DNA of 64,000 bases from the NCBI RefSeq assembly GCF_004762045.1, contig NZ_SJOM01000007.1, positions 3,709,008 through 3,773,007 on the forward strand, in the 5' to 3' direction. The translations under genes were made by a program, and so were the position numbers. This document shows, in pieces, positions 42,451 to 53,169 of this stretch; the first letter of the stretch is position 1; every line of letters starts with the position of its first letter. The notes under the pieces were generated by a model. It did not search any database and was not told the DNA's origin. It worked only from the letters and a program-made list of their open reading frames with translations. Source of the stretch: Mycobacterium sp. DL99. Lineage in GTDB: Bacteria; Actinomycetota; Actinomycetes; Mycobacteriales; Mycobacteriaceae.

Positions 42451-43826
42451 TCACATGGTTTCGAGGTAGCGGGCGACCTCCCAGTCGGTCACCGCTTTGG
42501 ATTGGGCTTGCAGCTCGGCACGTTTCAGTGCCACAAAATGGTCGACGAAGTCGTCGCCGAACCACTCCCGGGCGACGCCGCTGTTCTCCAGCAGGTCGAC
42601 CGCTTCACCGAGGTTGGCGGGCAGCGCGACCGCCTGATCGTCGGGCATCCCGTACACATCGCCGCATACGAGTTCGCTGGGCTCGATGGCATGTTTGATC
42701 CCGTGCAGGCCACCGGCGAGGGTGGCCGCGGTCACGACATAGGGATTCGCGTCACCGCCGGGCTGCCGGTGCTCAAGCCGGGTTCCGTGTTCCCCGGCCC
42801 GGATCGCGCGCAGCCCCACCGACCGGTTGTCGACTCCCCAGGTGGCGGTGGTCCCGGCCCAGGAGTACGGCACGTAGCGGCGGTACGAGTTCGGCGTGGG
42901 GGCCATCAACGCGCTGAATTCGCGCATCGTGCTCAGAATGCCCCCGGCGAAGTACCTCATGGTTTGCGAAAGCTGCTCCGGCGCAGCCGGATCGAAGAAC
43001 ACTCCGCGCCCGTCCAGATCCTGCAGGCTGATGTGCACATGGCAGCTGTTGCCCGCCCACTCGCTGTTCGGCTTGGCCATGAAGCTGGCCAGCAACTCGC
43101 GCTGCGCCGCCAGCTCCTTGACCCCGGATTTGAACAGGAAGGCATCGTCAGCGGCCTTCAGGCTGGGTCCGTAGTGCAGCGTGATCTCGAACTGGCCGGG
43201 CCCGGTTTCGGGGTTGCACGCCTCGATCGGCAGGCCGTAATCCAGCATCTGGTTGCGGATCAGCGCCCCGACATCCTCCTGCAGAGACCCCAACACCACT
43301 CCGTAGGTGCTCGTCGTCTCCTGTAACGGGGTCAGTTCCTCGGGACGCTTGCGGTGCGGTGTGCCCGGTTTTTCGCGCAGCAGGTAGAACTCCAGCTCAA
43401 GTGCGCTGAGCGGGGTGTAGCCCATCGCTTCGGCTTTACCGAGTACCTGACGCAGCACTCCTCGCGGCGAGATCGGCACCATCGTGGTGTTGTCGGGTAG
43501 GTACCAGTCGCACAACAAAAGTGCGGTATCAGCGTGCCACGGCACGATGTGCAGGGTGGACGGATCCGGTTTGGCATGGATGTCCGGATACCCCTGCCGC
43601 TCGGTGGGAAAGTAACCGGTGTGTCCCGCCGGCCGCTGCACCAGATCCGACTCATCGACGTGCAGCACCCAGAACACATCGCAGATCGGCAGGCCGTGGT
43701 CGAGGAATTCGGGTAACTGCGCCACGGGGATCCGCTTGCCGCGCATGACACCATGGGTGTCACACCCGCCGAGGATCACCGTGGTGATCTGCCGGTCCCG
43801 CAGTTCGGCCAGCAACTGCGTTGAGG

Positions 43827-43839
<13 letters not shown>
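42451..43839 (-). CDS. GS-like gamma-glutamyl-amine ligase, island 2 (PuuA-like)
   Basis: A 462-residue GS-superfamily ligase. Motifs: ALELEFYLL, NPETGPGQFEITLHYGPSLK, SFMAKPNSEWAGNSCHVHIS, PTPNSYRRYVPYSWAG, and TRLEHRQPGGDANPYVV. The last deviates from the usual RxExRxPGAD by Gly for Ala. It should link glutamate to an amine with ATP, as PuuA does. ATG 43839 has GGAG 5 nt upstream; ATG 43830 is a weaker alternative. It overlaps the monooxygenase 3' end by 13 nt. It resembles the second ligase of island 1 more than the first in its central motifs. Confidence 0.88.
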
Positions 43840-45491
<1,652 letters not shown>

Positions 45492-45504
45492 TTCGCTCCT
45501 CTCC

Positions 45505-46695
45505 CTATGCGGTGGTCAACTCGCGCGCCGACAGACCCAGCGCCGCGGCGAACAGGTCGTGAACCTCTGATCGCTGCCACGGTTCGGGCGCCATGGTGAT
45601 GAAGTAGTCAGCCAGGGCCAGATCGGTGAGCCGGTCCAGATCGGATGCGGACAGCCCGATGTCGGCGAGCACCGGGAAGTCCAGATCGGCCAGCAATGAA
45701 CGCACCGCCTCCACCACCCGGCTGCCGTCTCCGCTGCCGTCGTCGGGCAGTCCCCATGCGTCGGCCACCCGTTCCATTGCCTGCGGCACGAAACGCCGTT
45801 CCCGGTCCAGTGTCTCGGCCAGCACCAGTCCGATGGTGAGACCGTGGGGCACGCCGGTGAGCCCGCCGATCGCCTGCCCCAATGAGTGTTCGGCCGCGCA
45901 GTCGGAGATGTTCATTGCCAACCCGGCCAGCATCGACCCGCAGGCCATGTTGGACCGGGCTACCGTGTCGGTGCCGTCACGGTAGGCGGGCAGTAGCGAT
46001 GTGCCCATCAGCCGGACCGCCTCGAGGGCGATCGCGTCCCCGATCGGCGTGTGCACCTTGGCCACAACCGCGGCGATGGCCTGCGCCAGTGCGTCGATCC
46101 CGGTGTTGGCCGTCATCGACGGCGGCATGCTCCAGGTCAGCACGGGGTCGACAACGGCATATTGGGCGCGCAGGTTGGGGTGGGCGATGCCGGCCTTGCG
46201 GCCCGCCTCCGGGTCGGAGACCACCGCACCACCGGAGACCTCCGAGCCGGTGCCCGCGGTGGTCGGAACCGCGAACAACGGCACTGCCGGTTCGGCGAAC
46301 TCCCGTGTGGAATCCAGGAATTCAGCGAAGGTCATCCCGTTCTGGTAGCACAGCCGCGCCGCTTTTGCGGTATCGATCACCGACCCGCCGCCGAGGGCCA
46401 CCACGGCCTCGGCCCCCGCGCGTGTCATCGCGGCGGTGGCCGCGTCGATCATGTCGATGGTCGGTTCACCGGCGGGCTTGTCGATCCGGGTGATGTCGAG
46501 TCCCGAGCCCTCCAAAGTGGCAAGCAGGTCCGCCACCGCGGGGTTGTGGGCATCGATGTCCTCGTCGGTCAGCACGAGTACCCGGCCGGCGCCGGATGCC
46601 CGCAGTAGATCGGGTAGTTCGTGGGACTTACCCTCTCCGAACGAGATCCGGACGGGGAGGTGGTTGTTGAAGGGGGCGATGGGCTGATTGGTCAC
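45505..46695 (-). CDS. Iron-type alcohol dehydrogenase, island 2
   Basis: A 396-residue group III alcohol dehydrogenase. The NAD-binding loop is ALGGGSVIDTAKAARL. Metal ligands expected in this fold are Asp in NTGIDALAQAIAAV, His in CAAEHSLGQAIGG and His in GVPHGLTIGL. The second usual ligand, a His in DALxHAI, is Gln here; the Gln form is known in part of the family. It should interconvert an alcohol and an aldehyde or ketone. A ketone product would feed the adjacent Baeyer-Villiger enzyme. It is 43 bp after the ALDH gene on the same strand. Confidence 0.88.
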   Translation of the reverse strand: MTNQPIAPFNNHLPVRISFGEGKSHELPDLLRASGAGRVLVLTDEDIDAHNPAVADLLATLEGSGLDITRIDKPAGEPTIDMIDAATAAMTRAGAEAVVALGGGSVIDTAKAARLCYQNGMTFAEFLDSTREFAEPAVPLFAVPTTAGTGSEVSGGAVVSDPEAGRKAGIAHPNLRAQYAVVDPVLTWSMPPSMTANTGIDALAQAIAAVVAKVHTPIGDAIALEAVRLMGTSLLPAYRDGTDTVARSNMACGSMLAGLAMNISDCAAEHSLGQAIGGLTGVPHGLTIGLVLAETLDRERRFVPQAMERVADAWGLPDDGSGDGSRVVEAVRSLLADLDFPVLADIGLSASDLDRLTDLALADYFITMAPEPWQRSEVHDLFAAALGLSARELTTA

Positions 46696-46738
46696 GGCGC
46701 TCCAGGGTGGTTTGTCGGTGGCAACGGTCGGTGTGCGA

Positions 46739-48091
46739 TTAGGTCTTGACGAAGATGTTCTTCAGTTCCGTGTAGGCCAGTGGCGCGTCGGGACCCAGTT
46801 CGCGGCCCAATCCGGAATCCTTGAACCCGCCGAACGGCGTGTTCACCCGCACCGAGCTGTACGAATTGACCGCCAGCGCACCGGCTTCCATGGCCCTGGC
46901 CACCCTCAACGCACGCGCCCCGTCCAGCGACCAGACCGATCCGGCCAGTCCGTAGCGGGTGTCGTTGGCTCGCCGGACCGCCTCGTCCTCGGAATCGAAC
47001 GGCAGCACACAGACCACCGGCCCGAAGATCTCGTCACGGGCCGCCGGGTGCTCGTCGCCGACCGGGTGCAGCACCGTGGGCGGGTACCAGAAGCCCGGCC
47101 CGTCCGGGGCGCTTCCCTCGAACAGCACCGGCGCCTGACTGACATACGATGCGACCCGCTCACGTTGGCGCTGCGAGATCAACGGGCCCATCTGGGTGTT
47201 CTCGTCGAGTGGATCACCGACCCGCAACGCGGTCGTGGTGTCCTTGAGGTGGGTCAGGAACTCCTCCATGGCCGGGCGTTCGACGAACACTCGCGATCGC
47301 GCGCAGCAGTCCTGACCGGAGTTGCCGAAGACACCTCCGGCCAATCCGGCTGCGGCAGCCTGCAAATCGGCGTCGGCGAACACCAGGGCGGCCGATTTGC
47401 CGCCGAGTTCCAGCGTCACCCGCTTGAGCCGGTCCCCGGCCCGCCTGGCGATATCGCGGCCGACCGCAGTGGATCCGGTGAATCCGACCTTGCGGATGTC
47501 AGGGTGGTCGACCAGCATCCGGCCGACCGGGTCGCCCGGCCCGACCACCACGTTGAGCAACCCCTCGGGCAGCCCGGCCGCCACGGCGATGCGCTGCAAT
47601 TCCAGGGCGGTGAGCGGGGTGAGTTCAGAGGGCTTGAGTACGACCGCGTTCCCGGCCGCGAGCGCCGGAGCGACCTTCCACGCCGCGATGGACAACGGGT
47701 AGTTCCAGGGAGTGATCAAACCGACCACACCGAACGGCTCGTGGAAGGTCATGTCCAGCCCGCCCGAGACCGGGATCGTGTGGCCCAACAGACGTTCCGG
47801 GGTCGCCGAGTAATAGCGGAAGGTGCCGGCCACCCCGGCCATCGCACCGCGCGCGTCGGCGATCGGCATCCCGACATTGCGGGCCTCCAACCGAGCCAGG
47901 TCCTCGGCCTCCGCGCGTACCGCGTCGGCGATCGCGAGCAACACCTCGGCCCGGTGGGCGGGATCGGCGCGACTCCAATCGCGCTGGGCACGTGCGGCTC
48001 TGCGCACTGCCTCGTCGACTTCAGCGGCGGTGGCCCACGGTACCTCTGCGAGCACCCCACCGGTTGCCGGTTCCAGAACCTGACCCTTCAT
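46739..48091 (-). CDS. Aldehyde dehydrogenase, island 2 (PuuC-like role)
   Basis: A 450-residue NAD(P)-dependent aldehyde dehydrogenase. It has FGVVGLITPWNYPLSIAAWK, GFTGSTAVGRDIA, the general-base Glu in VTLELGGKSAALVF, the catalytic Cys in NSGQDCCARSRVFVE, and the C-terminal RVNTPFGGFKDSGLGRELG. By analogy with PuuC it could oxidise a gamma-glutamyl aminoaldehyde to the acid. ATG 48091 shares one base with the hydrolase stop codon (TGATG). The N-terminus is slightly shorter than the usual ~480 residues of the family. Confidence 0.92.
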   Translation of the reverse strand: MKGQVLEPATGGVLAEVPWATAAEVDEAVRRAARAQRDWSRADPAHRAEVLLAIADAVRAEAEDLARLEARNVGMPIADARGAMAGVAGTFRYYSATPERLLGHTIPVSGGLDMTFHEPFGVVGLITPWNYPLSIAAWKVAPALAAGNAVVLKPSELTPLTALELQRIAVAAGLPEGLLNVVVGPGDPVGRMLVDHPDIRKVGFTGSTAVGRDIARRAGDRLKRVTLELGGKSAALVFADADLQAAAAGLAGGVFGNSGQDCCARSRVFVERPAMEEFLTHLKDTTTALRVGDPLDENTQMGPLISQRQRERVASYVSQAPVLFEGSAPDGPGFWYPPTVLHPVGDEHPAARDEIFGPVVCVLPFDSEDEAVRRANDTRYGLAGSVWSLDGARALRVARAMEAGALAVNSYSSVRVNTPFGGFKDSGLGRELGPDAPLAYTELKNIFVKT

Positions 48092-48825
48092 CACAACCTC
48101 TCCATACGTGACGAGTTCGCGTGGGCTGCCGCCCCGACGAACGAATCGAAAATTTGCTTCATGGGCTGATATTCGGGATGCCACTGCACGCCGAGCGCGA
48201 AGTGCCGATCCGGCCATTCGATCGACTCGATCACCCCGTCGGGTATCGACCGGGCGGTGATGCGCCCTCCGCCACCCACCTCGGCCACACCCTGATGGTG
48301 ATGCGAATTCACTTCCGACACACCGGCCAGCCCGGCGTGACCGAGCAGGGAGTCGACGTCCACCTCGATCGCGTGATGGGTCGCCTGGTCCAATCGGCCC
48401 GGCGCCGGGCGGTGCTCGGCGAACCCGACGTCCAGCAGGTGCTGATGAAGCGTGCCCCCGGTGGCCACATTGAGGATCTGCAGGCCCCGACAGATCCCCA
48501 GAACAGGGATGTCACGCTCCAAAGCCGCTGCGGCGATCCGCAATTCGAATTCATCGCGGATCGAGTTGGTCTCTTCCATCCGCTCGGTGGCTCCTGCGCC
48601 GTAGTACTCGGGCTCGATGTCGGTACCGCCGGCCAGCAGCACACCGTCCAGCACGTCGAGCACTCGTCCGGCATCGGTGTTGAGCGAGGGCACCAGCACC
48701 AGCGACTGCCCGCCGGAGCACTCCACCGCATCGAGGTAGGTCTGGGCCGCCAGCACCGCATCCTGGCGCCAGAATCCCCACGTCGCCGTGGTCGAGACGC
48801 CGCAGATCCCTATCAGTGGGCGCAT
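48091..48825 (-). CDS. Class I GATase-like gamma-glutamyl hydrolase (PuuD-like)
   Basis: A 244-residue peptidase C26 family protein. The nucleophile Cys is in VLGICRGLQILNVATGG, and His/Glu complete the triad in LGVQWHPEYQPM. SEVNSHHHQGVAEVG and LLAGGTDIEPEYYGAGA match PuuD. It should release glutamate from a gamma-glutamyl intermediate as the final pathway step. ATG 48825 directly precedes the first strand (MRPLIGICGVSTTATWGFWR); ATG 48837 is an alternative. It is the first gene of the island 2 operon, divergent from the FadR-type regulator, with a perfect operator in between. Confidence 0.92.
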   Translation of the reverse strand: MRPLIGICGVSTTATWGFWRQDAVLAAQTYLDAVECSGGQSLVLVPSLNTDAGRVLDVLDGVLLAGGTDIEPEYYGAGATERMEETNSIRDEFELRIAAAALERDIPVLGICRGLQILNVATGGTLHQHLLDVGFAEHRPAPGRLDQATHHAIEVDVDSLLGHAGLAGVSEVNSHHHQGVAEVGGGGRITARSIPDGVIESIEWPDRHFALGVQWHPEYQPMKQIFDSFVGAAAHANSSRMERL

Positions 48826-48837
48826 TCGGTGCACCAT

Positions 48838-48854
48838 GGTATGGATTTCATACC
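48838..48854. promoter_or_regulatory. Island 2 operator, GGTATG-N5-CATACC
   Basis: GGTATGGATTTCATACC is a perfect inverted repeat of 6-bp arms around 5 bp, between the divergent hydrolase and regulator genes. It touches the hydrolase start and lies about 40 bp upstream of the regulator start. The geometry equals that of the island 1 operator, while the arm sequence differs. Confidence 0.8.
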
Positions 48855-48891
48855 TTAGGACAATAGGGCCACGCGGAGTACTCTGCAAGGG

Positions 48892-49617
48892 ATGTCAGAC
48901 GACTTTTTACTTCGCCCGCTCGAAGCCCCGCCGGCCTATGCCGCGGTCGTCGACCGCATCCGCCGGGCAGTCACCCTCGGGGTGCTCCTGCCCGGCGACC
49001 GCCTGCCGTCTGAACGCTCACTGGCCGAGGGAATGCAGGTCTCGCGCGTCACGGTGCGGGAGGCCCTGCGAGTTCTGCAGGGCGAGGGCCTGCTGCTGAC
49101 CAAACGCGGCAGCAGTGGCACAACCGTGTCGCCCGGAGTGATGGCGGCTGACCTCACCGACGACTACGACCGCAAGACCGCTGAAGTCTTCGAAGTCCGT
49201 CTGGCGGTGGAGACCATGGCCGCCCGGCTGGCCGCCGAACGCGGCACACCAGCCGATCTGCAATGGCTGGATTCCTGCCAGGAAGCCCTGGAATCGAGCA
49301 CCGACATCCACGCGTTCCGCCGGGCAGACTCCAACTTTCACCTGGCCGTCGCCAGGATGAGCGGTAACACCATGCTGAGTCAGGTCATCGAGGACACCCG
49401 GGCGTCAGTGTTCTCCCGACTGGACCGCAGCAACTTCCCAGTGATCTACGAATCGTCGAACCGGGGCCACGCCGACGTCATCGCCGCCATCAAGAATCGC
49501 GATGCGGATGCCGCGGCGGCGGCGATGGCCGCGCACATCGAAGAGGCCAGGGGTGAGGTCATGGCGGTCTTCGCCGAACGCGGCCAGGAGCCACGCACCC
49601 CTGATACCGGCAGCTAG
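48892..49617 (+). CDS. FadR-type GntR transcriptional regulator of island 2
   Basis: A 241-residue GntR/FCD regulator. The winged helix reads LLPGDRLPSERSLAEGMQVS then RVTVREALRVLQGEGLLLTK, and the FCD domain has FEVRLAVETMAARLAAERG, DSNFHLAVARMSGN and RGHADVIAAIKNRDADAAAA. ATG 48892 follows TACTCT (48879-48884) by 7 nt and is probably leaderless. It is divergent from the six-gene amine operon with a 17-bp perfect operator between, so it is the likely repressor. Its stop overlaps a convergent small gene by 4 nt. Confidence 0.92.
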   Translation: MSDDFLLRPLEAPPAYAAVVDRIRRAVTLGVLLPGDRLPSERSLAEGMQVSRVTVREALRVLQGEGLLLTKRGSSGTTVSPGVMAADLTDDYDRKTAEVFEVRLAVETMAARLAAERGTPADLQWLDSCQEALESSTDIHAFRRADSNFHLAVARMSGNTMLSQVIEDTRASVFSRLDRSNFPVIYESSNRGHADVIAAIKNRDADAAAAAMAAHIEEARGEVMAVFAERGQEPRTPDTGS

Positions 49618-49952
49618 CGCCAGCCGTCGGCCGCCTTCGCGGCCTCTATCAACGCATCGCACAACTGCCGCAGTTCGTCTATTCCGGCGCCCTCGTCGAC
49701 CGCGATCGCGACATCCTCGGCCGCACACCTGACCTGGTACACCCGGTCGGACAGCTGGGCCGCCTCGTCGGCGCTGAGTACCACCGAATCCGGGGCCAGC
49801 GAGGTGCCCTTGACCATGGCGCGTTGTTCGTAGGCCCGCTGCCGGCAGGACTGCCTGCAGTACTGGCGACGGCGGCCCATCTGCGCATCGGCGACCTCAC
49901 GACCGCACCACCGACACGGCTGGGGACGGCTTTGTCTGCGGTGGTGCGCCAT
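49614..49952 (-). CDS. Small Cys-rich zinc-finger-like protein, Rv2049c-like
   Basis: A 112-residue protein. The N-terminal ~40 residues carry a C-x2-C ... C-x3-C pattern (PCRWCGREVADAQ, RRRQYCRQSCRQRAYEQRA) resembling a treble-clef zinc finger. The remainder is helical and acidic (DEAAQLSDRVYQVRCAAEDV). It occupies the position of Rv2049c beside rbpA. Function unknown; nucleic-acid or protein binding is inferred from the zinc-finger and the basic stretch around it. It is convergent with the FadR-type regulator and divergent from rbpA. Confidence 0.78.
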   Translation of the reverse strand: MAHHRRQSRPQPCRWCGREVADAQMGRRRQYCRQSCRQRAYEQRAMVKGTSLAPDSVVLSADEAAQLSDRVYQVRCAAEDVAIAVDEGAGIDELRQLCDALIEAAKAADGWR

Positions 49953-50009
49953 GGGTCACGACTGTAGACTGCCCGACGCCTCGACCCGCGTATCATCAAT
50001 GGTCGAGTC

Positions 50010-50036
50010 GGGAACTTGGCAACGCCGTGCAGCGTT
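50010..50036 (+). promoter_or_regulatory. ECF-sigma-like promoter of rbpA
   Basis: GGGAAC (50010-50015) is followed after 18 nt by GTT (50034-50036), matching the GGAAY-N18/19-GTT pattern of SigH/SigR-type stress promoters. It lies 41 bp before the rbpA start. In Streptomyces rbpA is under SigR, which supports this reading. Confidence 0.5.
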
Positions 50037-50076
50037 GATACATCCGGACCAAAACGCCAAATAAGGAGTGTTGACG

Positions 50077-50415
50077 ATGGCTGATCGTGTCCTGAGAGGC
50101 AGTCGCCTCGGAGCCGTGAGCTACGAGACCGACCGCAACCATGACCTGGCGCCGCGTCAGGTCGCGCGCTACCGCACCGATAACGGCGAGGTGTTCGACG
50201 TCCCGTTCGCCGACGACGCCGAGATCCCTGGCACCTGGCCGTGCAAGAACGGGCTCGAGGGCACCCTGATCGACGGTGACGTGCCCGAGCCCAAGAAGGT
50301 CAAGCCGCCGCGCACCCACTGGGACATGCTGCTCGAGCGTCGCTCCGTCGAGGAACTCGAGGAGCTGCTCAAGGAGCGCCTCGACCTGATCAAGACCAAG
50401 CGTCGCGGCAGCTGA
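50077..50415 (+). CDS. rbpA: RNA polymerase-binding protein RbpA
   Basis: A 112-residue actinobacterial transcription factor that binds SigA/SigB and RNA polymerase and stabilises open complexes. It has the N-terminal tail MADRVLRGSRLGAVSYETDR, the core domain with ARYRTDNGEVFDVPFADDAE and TWPCKNGLEG, the basic linker PKKVKPPRTHWDMLLERRS, and the sigma-interacting helix VEELEELLKERLDLIKTKR. AAGGAG at 50063-50068 precedes ATG 50077 by 8 nt. Reported to raise tolerance to rifampicin in some mycobacteria. It ends in a strong terminator. Confidence 0.97.
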   Translation: MADRVLRGSRLGAVSYETDRNHDLAPRQVARYRTDNGEVFDVPFADDAEIPGTWPCKNGLEGTLIDGDVPEPKKVKPPRTHWDMLLERRSVEELEELLKERLDLIKTKRRGS

Positions 50416-50422
50416 ACCGTAC

Positions 50423-50465
50423 AAAAAACCGCGATACGCCCTCCGTGGGCGTATCGCGGTTTTTT
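50423..50465. terminator. Strong bidirectional intrinsic terminator
   Basis: CCGCGATACGCCC and GGGCGTATCGCGG form a perfect 13-bp stem with loop TCCGT, flanked by A6 on the left and T6 on the right. The tail reads correctly on both strands, so it serves both rbpA and the convergent ppm1 gene. Confidence 0.93.
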
Positions 50466-50475
50466 CGTCTGCCGG

Positions 50476-51282
50476 TTAGCGGACCACACCCCGGGCGCGG
50501 TCCAAGCGCCCGCGGATACCCCACTCCGCGACCTTGAACATCGCCTCGCGGATGTTGGAGCCACTCATCTTGGAGACCCCGAGTTCACGTTCGGTGAACG
50601 TGATGGGCACCTCGACGACCTTGAACCCGTTGTTGATCGCACGCCAGGTCAGGTCGATCTGGAAGCAGTAGCCCTTCGAATCGACCGCGGACAGGTCGAT
50701 CTTCTCCAGCACCTCGCGACGGTAGGCGCGGTACCCTGCAGTGATGTCGTGGATGCCGACACCCAGCAGGAGCCGGGAGTAGGTGTTGGCGGTCTTCGAC
50801 AGCACCAGCCGTCGAACCGGCCAGTTGCGCACCGTGCCGCCGGAGACATACCGCGAACCGATGGCCAGATCCGCCCCGGCGTCGACCGCATCGAGGAGCC
50901 GGTTCAGCTCCTCCGGTGCGTGACTGCCGTCGGCGTCCATCTCGACCAGGACCGAGTACCCGCGGCCCAGCCCCCACGCGAAGCCGGCCAGATAGGCCGC
51001 ACCGAGGCCCGCTTTGCTGGTCCGATGCATCACGTGCACCCGATCCGGGTCGGCCAGGGCCAGCTCATCGGCCAACTGGCCGGTGCCGTCGGGACTGCCG
51101 TCGTCGACCACCAGGATGTGCACCTCGGGGCTGGCGTGGTGCACACGTCCGACGATCAGCGGCAGGTTCTCCCGCTCGTTGTAGGTGGGAATGATCACCA
51201 GAGTGCGCTGACTCGGGCGTTCACCGTCCTGGCGAGGGCTGGATTCCCCCTGCCGCTGCGCTCCGTCACCAGGGACTGTCAT
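50476..51282 (-). CDS. ppm1: Polyprenol monophosphomannose synthase
   Basis: A 268-residue GT2 glycosyltransferase that makes polyprenyl-phosphate mannose, the mannose donor for lipoarabinomannan and protein mannosylation. It has [20 protein letters not shown], the DDGSPDGTG nucleotide motif, [20 protein letters not shown] and [14 protein letters not shown]. No C-terminal membrane helices. It lies 9 bp after lnt in the same orientation. In M. tuberculosis the two are one protein (Rv2051c); in M. smegmatis they are separate but interacting, as expected here. Confidence 0.95.
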   Translation of the reverse strand: MTVPGDGAQRQGESSPRQDGERPSQRTLVIIPTYNERENLPLIVGRVHHASPEVHILVVDDGSPDGTGQLADELALADPDRVHVMHRTSKAGLGAAYLAGFAWGLGRGYSVLVEMDADGSHAPEELNRLLDAVDAGADLAIGSRYVSGGTVRNWPVRRLVLSKTANTYSRLLLGVGIHDITAGYRAYRREVLEKIDLSAVDSKGYCFQIDLTWRAINNGFKVVEVPITFTERELGVSKMSGSNIREAMFKVAEWGIRGRLDRARGVVR

Positions 51283-51291
51283 GTGGCTCCT

Positions 51292-53169
51292 TCATCGTCG
51301 CGGGCCTTCGCCGGTGCGACGCCTCAACATTCTTTGCACGAACCCTCCATTGTGCAGTATCGCGGCAACCAGTGCCCCAATACCAAGCGTGACCAGCGCC
51401 ACCTGCAGGGCCGGCCCCCACTCGGTGGCCGGCGTCACATCTGACTTCAGCCTGATCTGGCTGTCCAGGTAGGCGGGCTGGAAGAACTCGGTGCGGGCCA
51501 TCTCGCGCCCGTCCGGGGCGATCACCGCGCTGATGCCCGTGGTCCCGGCGACCACGAGGTAACGGTCATGCTCGACGGCCCGCAGTTTGCCGAACGCCAA
51601 CTGCTGGGCGCTCATGTTCTCGTCGAACGTCGCGTTGTTGGTGGGCACCGTCAGCACCTGGGCGCCATTGAGCACCGATTCCCGCGCAGCCCGGTCGAAG
51701 ATGACCTCCCAGCAGGTGGTCACCCCGATCGGAACACCGGCCGCGTGCACGACGCCGTTGCCCTCACCAGGCACGAAGTAGCCGGCCCGGTCCGCATACG
51801 ACGACAGGTGTTTGAAGAAACTGCGCCACGGCAGGTACTCGCCGAACGGCTGCACGATCTTCTTGTCGTGGCGCTCACCGGGACCGTGGTCAGGATCCCA
51901 GACGATCACGGTGTTGTTGGCCACCGGATTGTCCGGGGTGTAGCCGTCGGCCTTGACAACGGTGCCCACCAGGATCGGCGCGCCGATGGCATCGGCCGCC
52001 GCGGTGATCTGTGCGGCCGCGTCGGCGTTGGTCAGTGGATCGATGTCAGAGGCGTTCTCGGGCCAGACCACGAACATGGGCTGCGGAGCCCTTCCGGCGC
52101 GCACGTCGTCGGCCAGCCGCTGCGTCTGCTTCACGTGGTTGTCGAGCACCGCACGGCGCTGGGCGTTGAACTCCAGGCCGAGCCGGGGCACGTTGCCCTG
52201 CACGGCGGCTACGGTGACGGTCTGCTCATCCCCCGCGCCGGTGCCGGAGGAACGGACCTGGGGCCACAGCACGGCGGTGGCCAGCAGCACCACCGTGATG
52301 CTCAGACCCGGCAGCATGACCGCGGGCGCCTGGAAACCCGGCTTGTGTCCGTGATGCCACCACTGCACGATCTCCAGGACCAACAGCGTGGCGCTGAAGC
52401 CGACCAGCGCCACCGCGAACGACAACAGCGGCGCGCCACCCCATCGCGCGAGGGCCAGGAGCGGTCCGTTGGTCTGACCGAATCCGAGGACACCCCAAGG
52501 GAATCCGCCGAAGGGCACGGTCGATTTGAGCCACTCCTGGGTGCTCCACAGCGCGGCGAACCACAGCGGCCACCCGGGCAATCGCCTGACCACAACCGCC
52601 GCCAGGCCGAAGATCCCGCAGAACAGTGCTTCCATGGCGGCCAGGGCCAGCCACGGCACCGCCCCGACCAGTCCGCTGATCCATGGCAGCAACGGGACAT
52701 AGAACGCCAGGCCGAACAGGAATCCGTATCCGAAGCCGCCGGCGCGGGTGGTGGAGCGAAGGGTCAGCACCCAGCCGATCAACGCCAGCCCGATGAACGC
52801 CGCCCACCACCAGCCGGTCGGCGGATAGCTCAGGCACAACGCGAGCCCGCCGCCGACCGATGCGCTCAACTGCGCCCACCGCACAGCCGCGGCCCGGCCG
52901 AATCGCGACGCCCAGGCAGCCACCACAGACCAGCGGTCGGGGGTGCCCGCCGCGGTCAGGCGATACCCACGCTCCTCGGGTTCCTCGTCGGGATCGATGT
53001 CGGCCACCGGATCGCCGGTGACGTCCTCGTCCAGTTCGTCGTAGGAATCGTCGTCGAGCTCGTCCAGCTCGGCGAGTTCGTCGTCCTCGATGGCCGGGAT
53101 CACGTCGGTGGTCTCGTTGGGCCCCGGCCGCGGGTGGCCGAAACGCTCTCTGGGACGGTCACTGCCCAT
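51292..53169 (-). CDS. lnt: Apolipoprotein N-acyltransferase
   Basis: A 625-residue membrane enzyme that adds the third acyl chain to lipoproteins. After an acidic N-terminal segment (residues ~15-70, [20 protein letters not shown]) come about seven helices and a nitrilase-fold domain. The catalytic triad is in VVWPENASD (Glu), [16 protein letters not shown] (Lys) and [11 protein letters not shown] (Cys). ATG 53169 ([13 protein letters not shown]) overlaps the amidohydrolase 3' end by 11 bp; a start 17 codons earlier is less likely. It is followed by ppm1, whose product it may anchor to the membrane. Confidence 0.95.
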   Translation of the reverse strand: MGSDRPRERFGHPRPGPNETTDVIPAIEDDELAELDELDDDSYDELDEDVTGDPVADIDPDEEPEERGYRLTAAGTPDRWSVVAAWASRFGRAAAVRWAQLSASVGGGLALCLSYPPTGWWWAAFIGLALIGWVLTLRSTTRAGGFGYGFLFGLAFYVPLLPWISGLVGAVPWLALAAMEALFCGIFGLAAVVVRRLPGWPLWFAALWSTQEWLKSTVPFGGFPWGVLGFGQTNGPLLALARWGGAPLLSFAVALVGFSATLLVLEIVQWWHHGHKPGFQAPAVMLPGLSITVVLLATAVLWPQVRSSGTGAGDEQTVTVAAVQGNVPRLGLEFNAQRRAVLDNHVKQTQRLADDVRAGRAPQPMFVVWPENASDIDPLTNADAAAQITAAADAIGAPILVGTVVKADGYTPDNPVANNTVIVWDPDHGPGERHDKKIVQPFGEYLPWRSFFKHLSSYADRAGYFVPGEGNGVVHAAGVPIGVTTCWEVIFDRAARESVLNGAQVLTVPTNNATFDENMSAQQLAFGKLRAVEHDRYLVVAGTTGISAVIAPDGREMARTEFFQPAYLDSQIRLKSDVTPATEWGPALQVALVTLGIGALVAAILHNGGFVQRMLRRRTGEGPRR

